In this document: positions 19,501 through 31,000 of the stretch, piece after piece
How positions within the stretch are numbered: the stretch's first letter is position 1
Layout of the letters: each line of letters opens with the position of its first letter
NCBI GenBank assembly: GCA_033558025.1
Contig: JAUCEF010000014.1
Span: forward strand, 1,116,001 to 1,180,000
Length of the DNA: 64,000 nt
Direction of reading: 5' to 3'
From: Phytophthora sp. 'mugwort'
Taxonomy: Eukaryota > Oomycota > Peronosporomycetes > Peronosporales > Peronosporaceae
Translations under genes and position numbers: made by a program
The notes under the pieces: model-generated
The model's database searches: none
Seen by the model: the letters and a program-made list of their open reading frames with translations, nothing else
What the model was told of the DNA's origin: nothing

Positions 19501-20336
19501 TCATCGAATTGTAAGAGGTCAATAGGCTTAAAGCTTCTGAACAGACTCAGCGTGGCGTTGGTACCCTTGAAAGGACAGTAGCACTTGAATGCCTCCTTCA
19601 CTAGAGCCTGGATTCTACGGAGACCTTCTTAGGGTCTTGTAGCAAATGCCATGCAATACAATGGAAGACGCATTTGTTGTTCGTCTTGGGTAAGTTAATG
19701 ACATGCTTGCTTTCGCGAATGATCTTAGGAATGACAGCATCGCTGTCACCAAGAACATGGTTGCGATGGTAGATGAAAATTTTAAAGCCAGTAATCGCGT
19801 TGACCTTGTATCCAGAGCTGAGATAGTTAAGCTTGTTAGCCAGCTCCATGGACCTGATTTCCGAAATAATTTTCTTTCGAATATCAGCCTTACTATTGAC
19901 CGCAACAGGAGTATTAAACACATAGGTATTACCCAGATTGGGGTGGAAGTACCTGGCTCCATTCTCATCGCTGAGATTAATCAGGTCATAGCCGGGAGCA
20001 ACGTTCACCTTGAACGAATTGGTTTGCGTAGAGAGAATGTGCTTAAGCTTATAGTAGAACTCGATGGCTGGATACCTCGTGTAGATGAGACTCCATATGT
20101 TGACCGCTATAGAAACGATACTTGGGGTCGGTCTTATAGTCCTTAAATATATGCTTCGTTAAGTTTTCGATAGAAATTTTGTACTGCTTTGCAACCAACT
20201 TTTGATTGCTCGGGCGAGTAATGTTGCTTACATAAACCAGCTTCCAGTTCCACCTCGAACCTTAACGCGATAATCGCTACCCCATCGGATTACATTAATA
20301 TTCGTCGCTTAGCCCTTCACGTTCGTAAGGCAGCAT
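16542..20336 (-). pseudogene. Protein-primed family B DNA polymerase
   Basis: Reads leftward from ATG 20336 to TAG 16542, about 1,265 codons, the usual size for Polinton PolB. Visible landmarks, in order: the NNKCVFHCIAWHL segment (near 19660), a Cys/His zinc-finger-like segment (CSKCEMVF...H) near 19300, exonuclease motif I VYDFEAI near 19130, motif A YDANALYLW near 17800, and motif B KLVGNSAFG near 17310. Motif C lies near 17005 and reads MDTVSAY where DTDS is expected. The C-terminal LPYHILTISEDRI lies near 16580. The enzyme would copy the genome from a protein primer. The Asp-to-Val change removes a metal-binding residue. An in-frame TAG (near 17067) and many frameshifts confirm it is dead. 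Confidence 0.88.
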
Positions 20337-20517
20337 ATTTGCTATATATTTGTGGCGATTATTCTCGTGGGAATGACTTTATAATTATTGGATGTCGTAT
20401 CAGGTTTGACTTTATATCATATCCCATAGAAAGTTGTTGAATTTAATAAATTAATTCAGATGGTGTAGGTGCCGCCTATATATGGCTTCACTTTTTATGT
20501 GAGAAAAAACTAATTAA

Positions 20518-20729
20518 TTAGTTAAGTTCGCTTTCGGTGTTAGGTTCGCTTTCACTTGGATTAGGCTCGCTTTTAGGTTTGCGCTTGCGAGTACGAATCT
20601 GATCTCTATTCTTGTCGTCATACCCCTTTTGATAGCCTAGCGAGCTTCACGTGTGCGATGGTAGTAGCGCTTCTGCGCCTCCTTGATGCGCTCTTTGTTA
20701 GCTAAGTATTGATCGGGAGAGTACTTCAT
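20518..20729 (-). pseudogene. Small basic protein related to the GIY-YIG tail
   Basis: Starts MKYSPDQYLANKERIKEAQKR (given here by its first residues) at 20729. It meets a stop and frame change near 20640 and ends in a basic RTRKRKPK stretch with SEPNPSESEPNTESEL to TAA at 20518. The helical part resembles the YQENKERLREQ repeats of the nuclease at 9058-9627. This may be the outermost gene of the element. A DNA-binding role is possible. Confidence 0.45.
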
Positions 20730-20864
20730 CTTTGTATATTAACAACTTCATATTTGTTAGGATAAAAAAGAATTGTGCGTAATGCACTCCAGTTATCCGA
20801 TGACCAATAGATCACAAAATAATGTCTCGGTAGACGATGAAAGAGAAGCTAGTACACTCATACA

Positions 20865-22619
20865 TTATACCTGTTCGGGATACGGAACAAGAATTGCAAA
20901 CTGCTCGATGGTTTTACGTGTCATCTTGTGAAAGATTTATAGTAGAGTGGTGGAACCAAAAAGAAGAGTCGTTTGCCATTCGCGCCTATTTGCGCCAAAT
21001 AATCTGCCGCTCCGCCCTTGATGTCATGCGTCTTTCCCACAGTCATTTGGAATCCACCGAACTGCGGCATCCACGCATCAATAGCATGTCCGAGGCAGGT
21101 ACAGTAGATTTGCAAGTTGAACGACTTCCATCCGCCGCTGTTTGCCGAGGCTACGATGACCGTGGGATATCAATTGTTTCTTCATCTTCACTATTTGGGG
21201 TGCCTCGTTTGCGTTTAATCGTGTCGCGCTTTCGCGTCTCGGCGCCAGACAACAGCTTCCGATACACAAAAGACCCACCCTGCTCCAACAGTTTCATGCA
21301 ATGAGGCCCGAAGATGTATCCGCACAGTGATTGGGCTAGCGGGTTTCCATCGCACGAGCTAACAAGGCTTCTCATCTTTGCGCGATCCGATCGCCATTTC
21401 GTTCGAGCAATCACTTGTATCGCCAATTTTGATGCATAGACAACTTTTTACAGTCGATACGGTTTTTGACTGTGAATGTGAATCAGAGTCTGAACGATCT
21501 TGATCTTCGAGTTGATCTCCGAGTAGACGGGCACCGACGTGATGCAATCGTCGAGAGAGCAACTCTTGCATGCGGACTCAGCAACACTAGCGGATCAGTT
21601 TCAATGTCTTGCAACACCAGGCAAGGCACACCACCCAAACACTCAAATCGATTCTCCCACTCATTTTGAGCATTTGGATACAAAGGAGCGATTGTTTTGA
21701 CTCTCCTTTCGTCCACAATGGCATGTACAATACATCTGGAGTCGGAACTTGTTTTTTGAATTCTGCAATCCCGCCGCGGTGTGCTTGCGAGAAGAACGGA
21801 GCAGCGCTCGATGGGCATTCCAACAACATTTGTTGTGTCCACTGAATTAACGAGACACCACAGATCAAACGACCAGAATTGTTGATTGCCTGCTTATAGC
21901 AAATGCTTCACCTCCAGAATCGAGCTGCCATCAAAGTAGATGGGGGGTTGTCTGGTAATAAACAGGACGCGCTTCCTGTCCTTAATCAACCTCCACATCA
22001 CGTAGTAGACAAACACCGACTTACCAACACCAGGCGTGCCCGTGACGGCAGCATACTTGACCATGCTCGCATCTAAATTCAACAGCGCTTGATCGGCGAT
22101 AGCTTCGTACGAGGAGCGAATGTAGAGCTTCTGACGTCTCGTTAATGGCAACAATGACGAACACTCGAGCCATCCGTCAACTTGGTCAACCCTGGGGAAT
22201 TGTGTGAAGAAAGGATCACTGCAGTGATCGAGAACACCATCTTGGGAACAATTGAAGCCGAGGTCCATTGCTGCGGAGCCACCACTAGCACCTGGATCGT
22301 CCCCACGGGGATTTTGCTGGGGGATATCGTACTGATTTGGTCTGTCGGATCGTCCAATTCCTTCTTCATTTAGAGACCGGCCACTTCCGGGGGGACCTCG
22401 CCGTTCCTCATTCGGGGCACAAGAGGATCCTTTGATGGCAGCCACGCGCCGTCCGCCGTCTTCGCCAGACAGAGCCGCAAGTTGTCGGCTCGCTCAGTGT
22501 ACTTAAGCTCATCCGCGACAGCCTTTTCAGGAGAGCCAACGTCTTCCACTCTTCAATGATTATGGAGATCGCGCTCCCTCCTTTCCCTTCATCAGCACGA
22601 CACAGTTCAACAGCACCAT
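20865..22619 (-). pseudogene. Crinkler (CRN) effector with P-loop NTPase region, broken
   Basis: Starts MVLLNCVVLMKGKEG at 22619, like the ubiquitin-like CRN header. In a shifted frame LRLCLAK (22460-22480) followed by GAWLPSKDP replaces the usual LxLFLAK translocation motif. Further in are YIRSSYEAIADQALL and GTPGVGKSVF (22021-22041), a Walker A loop, then RVLFITRQPP. The distal part contains NEWENRFECLGGVP and QMTVGKTHDIKGGA, as in NTPase-type CRNs. CRNs are oomycete effectors that enter host cells and act mainly in the nucleus. Frameshifts and stops near 22560, 22450, 21890, 21480 and 21140 disable the gene. It ends about 135 bases from the virus-like element. Confidence 0.8.
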
Positions 22620-23539
22620 CTTTCTTCGACGAGGCAGATTCTCGAATAAGAGAGAAAATTTGGTACCGTACCTAAGCGGGAAAATAAGGCGTGATGAAGC
22701 GCTGTCACATAGATGTAGCCCTACCTCAAGTGATTCCAACCAATGGTGAGAGGATTCTATAGATATTAGAAACGGAGAAGTAATACCGGTAAGCCTTGTC
22801 GCCCACCGGCTATCGTTGATGCAGCTTTAACCCTTTTCAGACATGGTTTATATGCGTTAGATGACTCCTTACGCTCTAAGGTTATCGATAGGCTGTCTGG
22901 TTAGAAACACCAGCTAGGCATTAGAAACGATTAAACCTATTCTCCTTGTGAGGTAATGTTAACAAAAAACTGCCGGCGGAATGAGGAAGGAGCTGCAAGA
23001 TGAAGCGCTTGGAGTTGGAGGGATGGATGTAACAAGTCAAAGATGCAGAGAAGGCCAACAGCAAAGCCTCACCACCCAGCTGCTGGGTGAAGCCTACACG
23101 CAGCACTTCGCGGCGTTAAGACAGTACAAGGACGACATCTACCAGCATTCGATCTCGTTGAAGGCCATAATGACGTGGGGAAAAGCTCCGTGTGAGCCCA
23201 GCATGAATGCAATACCTAAGCAGACAGTAAATCAAATGCTGAAGCTGTTTAATTAGTAGATTGAGTTACCTCACGTGCTAAAGAACGACATGATAGCTGC
23301 TCTAGCCTGCGCAATCTTCCTTTGCCGGATGTGGACCTAAAAGGTAAAGGAGTTTTCACTGCTCAAAGAGAAGCCCAGCAGCTTCGGTAGAACGGCGTGC
23401 TCGGCCGACCTCGTCTCTCAAAGAACTTCAATTACGAGCACCAATCGATGTAGCTCGGCCAGACGAACCTTTGCCAAAATTGTCGCCATATCGTGTTTTG
23501 GGAGTAGTCTAGGGGTGGATATCCAACATACCAGCGCTG
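22620..23539. other. Spacer without a recognised gene; may include eroded Crypton 3' end
   Basis: No convincing coding motifs. The stretch to about 23300 has short frames only. The part nearest 23540 continues the Crypton C-terminal region in broken frames (WQRWYVG-like sequence directly after the stop at 23540). Confidence 0.35.
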
Positions 23540-25289
23540 CTAGGTTACGCGAAGAGTTCCAGGCGGTAGTTTGAAGTCGTTAGGAACCTGATGGAAACTA
23601 CCATTCCACGAATAAATCTCAGACTGTAATGGAGTAGCTGGAAGTGTAGTGCTTTCGATGATTTGATCTGAAACGCGTGGCTGCAGCTGATATAAGCTAG
23701 ACCGGGCCAATACAGAATCAAATGCAGTCTTTATAGCCTCCATGGTCATTAGCAATCCGTTAATATGGCCCTTGAGGGAGCGTTCAAAGTCCACGGTAAG
23801 CCCCCTCGGATATCCTCGAGTTCTACTTTGTAGTCTGACAACGCCACCATTATACCTACGTCCAGAGGAATCCCCGTTGGAGTCATAAAATCACTTCATG
23901 AAAATTTCGGCAAGCAACATGTTGACGTAGCCACTCCATTTCAGTCGCATTACTAAAGTTGAATAGTGGTGTGACAAACAGTAAACGTGTGGGAGGCAAT
24001 GTTTGCCGCAAAAGGACTTGTGGTACAGTATCGAAGCGAGACCAAACCGGCAGACCATTCTCAAACTCGGCGGCACACCGGGGAAAAACGATGACATGGC
24101 GGTTTCAATATGATACCGTAATTTCGGCCGTTCAGTATCTTGTACACTATGCAATCGAAAAATGGCGGCAGTGTGGCAAAGTTAGGAGAGTCAAATGGAA
24201 GCCCCGCAACATAGCAACCAACGACCCTGTCGCCGGCAGCCTCGAACCTGCCGTACTTATCCTAAACACCGGGAAGAGTCCACCCAGCTCGAAGACAAAT
24301 CGAAGCTGCTAAGGGGCCTGATGTAGAACAACTACTCACGTACGTAGCAGCACCTTTCCGTGCTGAGTGTTCCAAAGTCTGCAGGCTCTAATCCAAATCC
24401 CGCCAAAACTGCTCGAGCAATTTCACTACCAAGCACATTCTTCAACACTTTGAGAGATCAACTGTTCTGGTTGCAAACGGGAAATAATTTACCGGCCTGG
24501 TCAAATCCAAAGACAGCAAAATAAATTCCTAATCCTAACACAGGACAAATTTCAGGCATTGTGGGGTTCGCGTACACATGACGAGGATCCCGTGGACGAC
24601 TTCCATCCTGATCATTTTTCATGTGAACGAAGGTAATCGCTATTGAATCCTCACGCCACGTGATATGGGCATGTCGAATTGATTATGTGGTCTTTGCGCA
24701 ACACATTAGGTTTCAGCAAACGAGGAGAAACGAATGACCGAATAAATCTTGTTTTCTGGTTGACTGCAGCATTGCCTTAGCCACTGCTCTGAACATCGAA
24801 ACGCTGAACGGCTCCTTTCCCTCACAAAGACGCTCATTACTCCCTTGAGCTACTCTAGTCGCAGTATGATGGAGTCCCTGAAAAAACGCCGCATCTGAGA
24901 GTTAAAATCTCGAGGCCGGTCATATTCTGTAGTCGTGTACAAGTATACTAACGCTAAGCGTACATTACCAATCGTAGACTTGCCCGTCACCCCGTGCCGT
25001 TCCATCGACGTGAGATACCGCATACAATCTTGAGTAGACAAAACATTCAAGTCTATAGGCCCTTCCATACACTCTCGAGAGAACTACTCAGCTGGAACAT
25101 ACCACAAACTCGCCTCTGTGCCCTTGAAGCTGGCGGAACGCTTCTGATAAGAAGTACTGGACGAACATCATCCGCATTAGAGTACTGTCACTCCACAAAG
25201 CGAGAAAGGGCTCGGAGGTAGACGTACTTGGTGGTCTCAGCCGTCGTATTGCTCAGCACTTCCTCAACATGCGCATCAAGATTCTCCAT
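23540..25289 (-). pseudogene. Crypton-type tyrosine recombinase, decayed
   Basis: Reads leftward from ATG 25289 (ENLDAHVEEVLSNTTAETTK). The core-binding region has STIGNVRLALVYLYTTT and QMRRFFR. The catalytic part has ITWREDSIAITFVHMKND and then HSARKGAATYVSSCSTSGP with CLRAGWTLPGVQDKYGRFEA. That gives the H-x-x-R pair and a candidate nucleophile Tyr of the tyrosine-recombinase fold, followed by GLPFDSPNFATLPP. The end (YSWNGSFHQVPNDFKLP) resembles the DNA-binding region seen in oomycete Cryptons. Cryptons move by site-specific recombination without terminal repeats. Many stops and shifts; the element is inactive. Confidence 0.72.
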
Positions 25290-25665
25290 CGCGATTTGTG
25301 CCTCCTCAATTCGTTAAAAACTGAAATAAAAACACTTTCTAAGGTTCTAAAGCCCCTTCGTTCGTTTTGCCCCACGAATTCCATTTATCTATCGAAATTT
25401 TCGTCACTCACGTGATATTTAGATAATACAACAAGACTACACAGAGAAATCACCTCTGGGGCAACGAGTGGAGAGTTCTATCATCCCACCAACACACCCA
25501 CACGTACGTCAAGTCCTTCTCCGCTGCTGCACGGCGAAGAAGCTTCCTTGGGAACGTACTTTCCATAGAGAGCCTAAAGATGTTCAAGGTGACTGGTAGC
25601 CAGACACCACCTGCACGTTTTGCATGACCCCCCATCACACTCTATGATACCCAACTAACTTAACC

Positions 25666-25805
25666 AAGTGCCGTGAGTGAGTGCTATACGCGATTTGGTA
25701 GTAGCGTGGAAAGACTCGTGCGTGTGCTTTGTCAGATGCTATGGATATTTTTGAGCACTCAACCAGCACTCCACAAATATCAACAATATGCAAAAGAAAG
25801 CAATC
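25666..25805 (-). repeat. Left copy of a dispersed repeat (inverse of 29186-29325)
   Basis: The reverse complement of this stretch aligns along its length with 29186-29325, sharing blocks such as GTGGAGTGC and AAAGCACACGC. In translation both give the DCFLL...C..SK..I.SDKAHARV pattern, although the original coding strand may be the other one. Confidence 0.65.
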
Positions 25806-26192
25806 ACACCACGCCAAAATGACCTTCTGCAAGGACATGTCAGCTCAATGCCTGAAGTCAGGCAAAATTTGGAAGGCAAAGCTTGGGCGTACCTAGACCA
25901 CCGAATCTATGATCGGTGCAAATGTTCGTTGATCCAGCAAGACAACATCGTGCACGTGTTGCATGAATCCCGCACGTCATGAGTTCCAACGTTGCTTAAG
26001 AGGCGGGTCGCACTGCTTTTTGTGTATGCAGTCTTACAGTGAGCAACAGCCACACTGCCGACCAAAACGACGTGGCAGGTATAAGCTTATTGCGGCAGCG
26101 AAACGTGTCTTGCTCCAGTTCATTTGTCAAGATACCAGCAACGGCAGCCCAAGGAGCGAGGCCATCTGCGCTGCAGCCGCTGACTCAGATTG

Positions 26193-26215
26193 CCCCCCCC
26201 CCCCCCCCCCCCCCC
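26193..26215 (+). repeat. Homopolymer run of 23 C
   Basis: An uninterrupted C tract. Such runs expand by replication slippage and are also prone to sequencing and assembly length errors. Confidence 0.9.
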
Positions 26216-27588
26216 GTGGCGCCAGGCCTAACTGTCAAGCACCTTCACAAGCGCCTCCTCTGCGCAGCGTAGGGTGTGCGAAACCGCGTTCGGTGGCGCG
26301 TCGAACAATTTGCACAGAATGATCTGGTCCTTGGACGTAGTAACACAGACCCAGGCCAATGCTCTGGTTGAGGTATAGCAGTTTGGGCGGGCGAACGGGC
26401 AACTCCATGTTTGGAATGTATATCAGTAACACACAAACCTTCGCGACCTGTAATACCTACACTGTCACATTGAGCTGAGCTCACGGCTCGATTCAAGTCT
26501 AAAATGCGATTTGGTAGCACTTGCAGAAGTAAGCAGGTACTTGGCGTTGTTAATCTGGTCGTTGAGCCCCTCGCTCTGTTCTTTGAGGTCGTGGAGAGCC
26601 ACACGAGATTACCTGGCCAAAGCAGTAAGACACGAAACTCACTTGACCTCTTTGGGTGTGATTCCGGAGTCAGAGACGCAGCCGGCGCGCTTTTCCGGCG
26701 CTTCAACTCCATCGTCTCTCGCTCTTTACTGTCTCTCAATACTAAAACTATGTCAAGCTAACATGCAGGCTCGACACTGGTCAAATTCCTATTTTCCCAT
26801 GCCACAGACGCCAGACTCGAAAGTCTTGCCATGGTTTCAACCCAATCTTGTTACTACTCGCAAAATCCACGGATTCAGCGTGCTGCTCAACTGTGTGCCT
26901 TAAAAAATGTGAACCCGTGGCATACATGCACTCGAAATAGCTTCACACCAATACCGGTAGCTCAATCAATCGATGTACGTGGTGGTGCATGTCGTGTTGC
27001 GGTTTTTTTCATCATTGCCGTATGCTCGCATGGATATATACAGACGCAGTGTGGTCAAATATTGAAGGCTTTGCTCGGCGTTCCGCTACTAGCAAGTGGT
27101 ACACATCTCACTCAGGTCTCTATAATACCTCATGGAGGCCTCCATCAGCACAAGCAGAATGTCAGCGTCTTTGTCCGCCATAACCGGTTGCGCCGAACAC
27201 GCGAATTTGAAAGTGACGAAAGCTAGAAGGGGTGTGGCCTCTGGGGTGTCTCTTACAGTGGTGCATTCGACTTATATACATAAATTCGCTGGATTTACTA
27301 GTATTCCAGAATTGTTCCGGAGGTCCGATTGTGTTGCTTGTAACATTAGTACAGCCTTGCACCTCGTTCGGCAGGGTGGAGCATCTCAAAAGTGCGGAGA
27401 CGATAAAATGTAAAAAGGAAAACTACCAAATTTCTCGATAAGCTGGCCCCATGTGGAACATCGCCAAAGGGGGGCAGCTCATCGATAAAAGCTCGACCAG
27501 AAGCGTCTAATTCTATTGGCAGAAAAATCTCGGCAGACGCAGGGGACTGCCAACCGCACGCCATTAAGAGAATCGCGCTCCTAAGATC

Positions 27589-28074
27589 ATGGCGAAGACG
27601 ACTCACACCGTCCGAGCAAAGCTGCTTGTCGTGCTCGAGGCTACTGGGGAGAGAGCTACTGTGAGAGGGACGGCAAGTCGCCACGGCTTCCTGCCCAGCC
27701 AAGTGCGACGCTGGGTCCAGAAACGCGCGAAGCTTGAGGAGGCAGTGATGAGGAATCCTCGTGCTCGCTCATTGAATGCAGGCCGTCCACGAGCCAATCC
27801 GGAACTCGAAGAAGAGTTGGCACAGTGGATTATCGAGCGGCGGGCTTTAGAGATAGCTGTAACTACTAACCAAGTCATCTTCAATGCCATTGCTATTGAT
27901 CGCTTGTTTCGAGGGGGGGGGGTAACCGGAAAGCTATGTGGAGCTGGGTCTACATTAAACAGCGAGCAATACCCTTATCGCGCTCAGACGACGACGTTTT
28001 TGGCTGTTCTCGGACTTTCGCAAGTCTTCCGCCACTGTAGTCATCTTGTTTTCGTAGGCTGCTCGTTCTCGTAG
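27589..28074 (+). pseudogene. Pogo-like transposase, N-terminal part
   Basis: The frame MAKTTHTVRAKLLVVLEA carries a helix-turn-helix (TASRHGFLPSQVRRWVQKR), then EEAVMRNPRARSLNAGRP, ELEEELAQWIIERRALE and VTTNQVIFNAIAID. This matches the DNA-binding half of oomycete pogo/CENP-B-type transposases. A run of ten G (27913-27922) shifts the frame, after which an RKAMWSWVY-like continuation appears in another frame. No DDE catalytic half could be recognised downstream, so this is a truncated copy. Confidence 0.65.
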
Positions 28075-31000
28075 GTGCCGGCGCGGTAGATAACCGACAT
28101 GGCACGCTTGCATCCCTGCACGGATGACATAAGCCTTCACGAGTCACTCGATTTCTCCATCGCCGGCTAGAGAAACCTCCCCTCTGAAAAACCACAACAT
28201 TGTCAGCATTGAGGTCCTTGTCACAAGCATCGTGAGTGGCGCAGCTCCGCCCAGCATCTCCTTCATCGCATCCCACGACGTCGACGCCACGGATGCGCAG
28301 CTGGTCCGCCTGTTATTACAGAGCATTAAACGACAATACCTGCGCGATAAAGCACGCACTCAACGACTTCGGGCTTACCAAAGGTGGCTGCAAATGCTGC
28401 CTATTGTGGCTTGTGGTCAGGCGACTTGATTGGTGGAAAATGTGGTAGGGTCCAGCTCATCGATGAGGTCCCTTCAATTTCAGCCCATCACTTTATCTCG
28501 AAAACGGAGTGGGGGGCTATCTCTTCGATGAAATTTGACGGGGCCAGCTTATCGGGGAATTCGGTAGTCGCTACAATGTATACAACATGTCCATCGAATT
28601 GTGCAGGTTATCGATTGACATCGGTGCCGAAACGAGGTGCACGTACACAGTGATTGTCATAAGCACATTGACTCGTGCAACATAACCTACATATTTCCTA
28701 CATACTGAAGTATATTTTTTAGAGTGAACTATCTGCAGAAAAGGCGGGGTTTAATGCGTTTATGGCAGGCACCCGCTGGAAATCATTTCTGGTTTAGGTT
28801 GAATGTGGTCTCCGAAGATATAAGTTTCCGGAGGGAAATCCAAGTGTGCAAAAGCGTCTTTGACGTCAAGCCCACGAAAAACAAATTAGCGCCAGATCCA
28901 TCGCCACGAAAGCCTGTCCGTTCTCGATAATTGCCTGACGTTCATTTCCGGTAAGGTGGCATTGTGAACACTTTCCAATTTTGGCGAGATAATTTCCACA
29001 ATTTGGCGGGACTGTCTGTTGCGCCCAAGCGTCCTACGCGAGAGGTAATTTACGAACATTTGCACGAATCTTAGCTTTTGTGGTCCCGGGACGCTTAAGC
29101 TTGATCTTTATTGCCTTCCAAATTCTGTTTGGCTTCAGGCTTGAGCTGGCATGTCCTTGCAGACGGGTTTCTGGTGTACGTGATTGCTTTCTTCTGTATC
29201 TCGCTGAGACTTGTGGAGTGCCGGTTGAGAACTCAAAGATAGTCATAACATCCGATAAAGCACACGCCAGAGTTTTACGGTACAGCCAAATCTCGTTTGG
29301 CACGCACTCGGGGCAGTTGGTTATCGACCTTTTTAGTTATACTGGGCATGCACCTTTGGGGGGAAGGACTTCCTGCGCCAGACGGGTCAAGTTCAACAAT
29401 TTCGAGCCTCACGTAATTTACCTCGCAGTCGTGTTCATCGTGTTGTATTTTGAAGCACTACGAGTCAAAGTCATCGTCAGAATCGATCACGCCGACATCT
29501 ACGACGAGGAGGCCACTCTCGTCGAGCAGCGCGACAACGTCTTCATAACCATCGGCTTCTTGTGGTGTTTGTGACTCTTCTCCGGCAATCACATCGCGTT
29601 CAATGAAGCCAGCTTTGCGAAATCTCTAGCTTCTTGTAGTTCGAAACAGCGGTGCGACAGCGCTCGAGCGGCTTCCTCCCTGACCGGTAGACTCGTGTTC
29701 TCCCCTTCGGCATCTGTCGACTTGTGAGAGCCGCAAAACACCTCCCGCCACTTCAACCCATTATAACAAAACAAGCAAGCTACGGTATGCGCTGGAGAAA
29801 TGGCACGCTCTGATTGGCTGCCCATCATAATTAAGACCCACTATAACTAAAAATGGTCGGGATGTGCGGGTCGCAGTAAAAGACAAAGAGCATGTAACGG
29901 GGTTATACGTACTCGAGGTACCAAGGTGTGTTGCACACTACGTGGTATGCAAAAACATTAACAGAAAGCAGTTCCCAGTATTGGAAAGATAATAAGCGTC
30001 AGTGGGGGGGGGGGCTTTACAGCCATTAGTTATGCATTTGACTAGATTTTACTATGCTAGATAGTGAGACTTACACATACGTATAGTATGATTTACTGTA
30101 GGAAAGGCATCTGTAAGAACTGTCAATGTGTTGAGTATTGGCAATGACTAATTATTGTTTGTGCGGGTATGGATGAATATTCTCACAGTTCCGACAGTAC
30201 TTAAGCGGGAAGCATACAAACTTTAAGTCAGACGGTGCAAGGCTTCCGACAGTGTGCCAAATATATATAATTCAAGTATGTAGAATAAATGAGGTGTTCT
30301 GATTGGTCCAATTTGAAGACGTGTGCCATGCCAAGCCAGCAAGCAGGCAAACATGTCTGTAGTTTGAATGCCGTGTGCGCAGCACGCGGATGCAAGCCCA
30401 CAACCCAGCATTGACTTCCTGGAAAGCTGAGGCACCGCGTGCGAGCCGTAGCGGGGTTAGGATTCTGTCACCAGCGAGCGTAGGGGGCATTTGGGTGGGT
30501 TGGTTAAGGGACAGGGGACAGTTTACATGTGACACCCCTTCTTTTAGCAAACTTACGTAATTGTCGGAAAGTGTAGGGGTCTCGGAACCGTCATATTGCA
30601 TTATATTCTTAAACTCAACAGTAACGTCCCTCTGTCCGTCCGTCCGTCACGCCATAACGTTATTTCTATCCGCAATCTCATTGGCTGGCGACCGCAGCGA
30701 AGGCAGGCCGCGGTTGGCTAAGACAGCATTTCGCCGAAGGCGGCCATTAGGGAAATATAAATTAACGATTGGTTTAAGCTTGATGTATATTTTTAGCGTC
30801 CTTTCATTCCTGAAAATAGAGGCCGTCGCATGCAGGGTGTGCGAGGCGCGAGAGGCGCCCCCGCTCGGGCTTGACGGGCTGGGACTGCAGCTGCGCATAG
30901 GCAGGTCCACCTACTGGGACCAAAACCTAAACCCTCCGCCGCGTAGGCGGCGGCGCTCGGCTGATATTATGTTAGTCTGAAGGAGGTCATGCAATATGAA

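Larger units (their letters stand above)
5194..20729. mobile_element. Decayed Polinton/Maverick-type (Polinton-like virus) element
   Basis: About 15.5 kb carries the hallmark gene set: protein-primed DNA polymerase B, retroviral-type integrase, FtsK/A32-type packaging ATPase, double-jelly-roll major capsid and penton-type minor capsid proteins. Added genes are a GIY-YIG nuclease, a fibre with S74 chaperone, a core-like protein and several unrecognised proteins. Polymerase and integrase lie at the right end, virion genes at the left. Most genes carry frameshifts or internal stops. No adenain-type protease was recognised, and terminal repeats were not found by eye, so the limits given are those of the outermost genes. 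Polintons are known in protists and have been reported from oomycetes. The combination here with a tail-fibre-like gene is less familiar. Confidence 0.9.
25290..27588. other. Transposon debris, no supported gene
   Basis: Only short frames without clear motifs. It contains one arm of an inverted repeat pair (25666-25805) and a run of 23 C (26193-26215). An open frame on the minus strand at 26245-26739 is rich in Arg/Ser/Pro and I could not assign it; it is probably not a gene. Confidence 0.4.

Noticed and set aside
4512..20865. Terminal inverted repeats of the Polinton-like element
   Set aside because: I compared the AT-rich stretches at about 4.86-5.17 kb with the reverse complement of 20.73-20.86 kb and found no convincing match, so no boundary is claimed.
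26245..26739. 164-residue open frame on the minus strand
   Set aside because: Composition is low-complexity Arg/Ser/Pro, it overlaps a repeat-rich region with other open frames, and no motif is recognisable.
29080..29574. 164-residue open frame with two hydrophobic stretches, possible membrane protein
   Set aside because: It overlaps the dispersed repeat also found inverted at 25666-25805, and the opposite strand shows a transposase-like segment.
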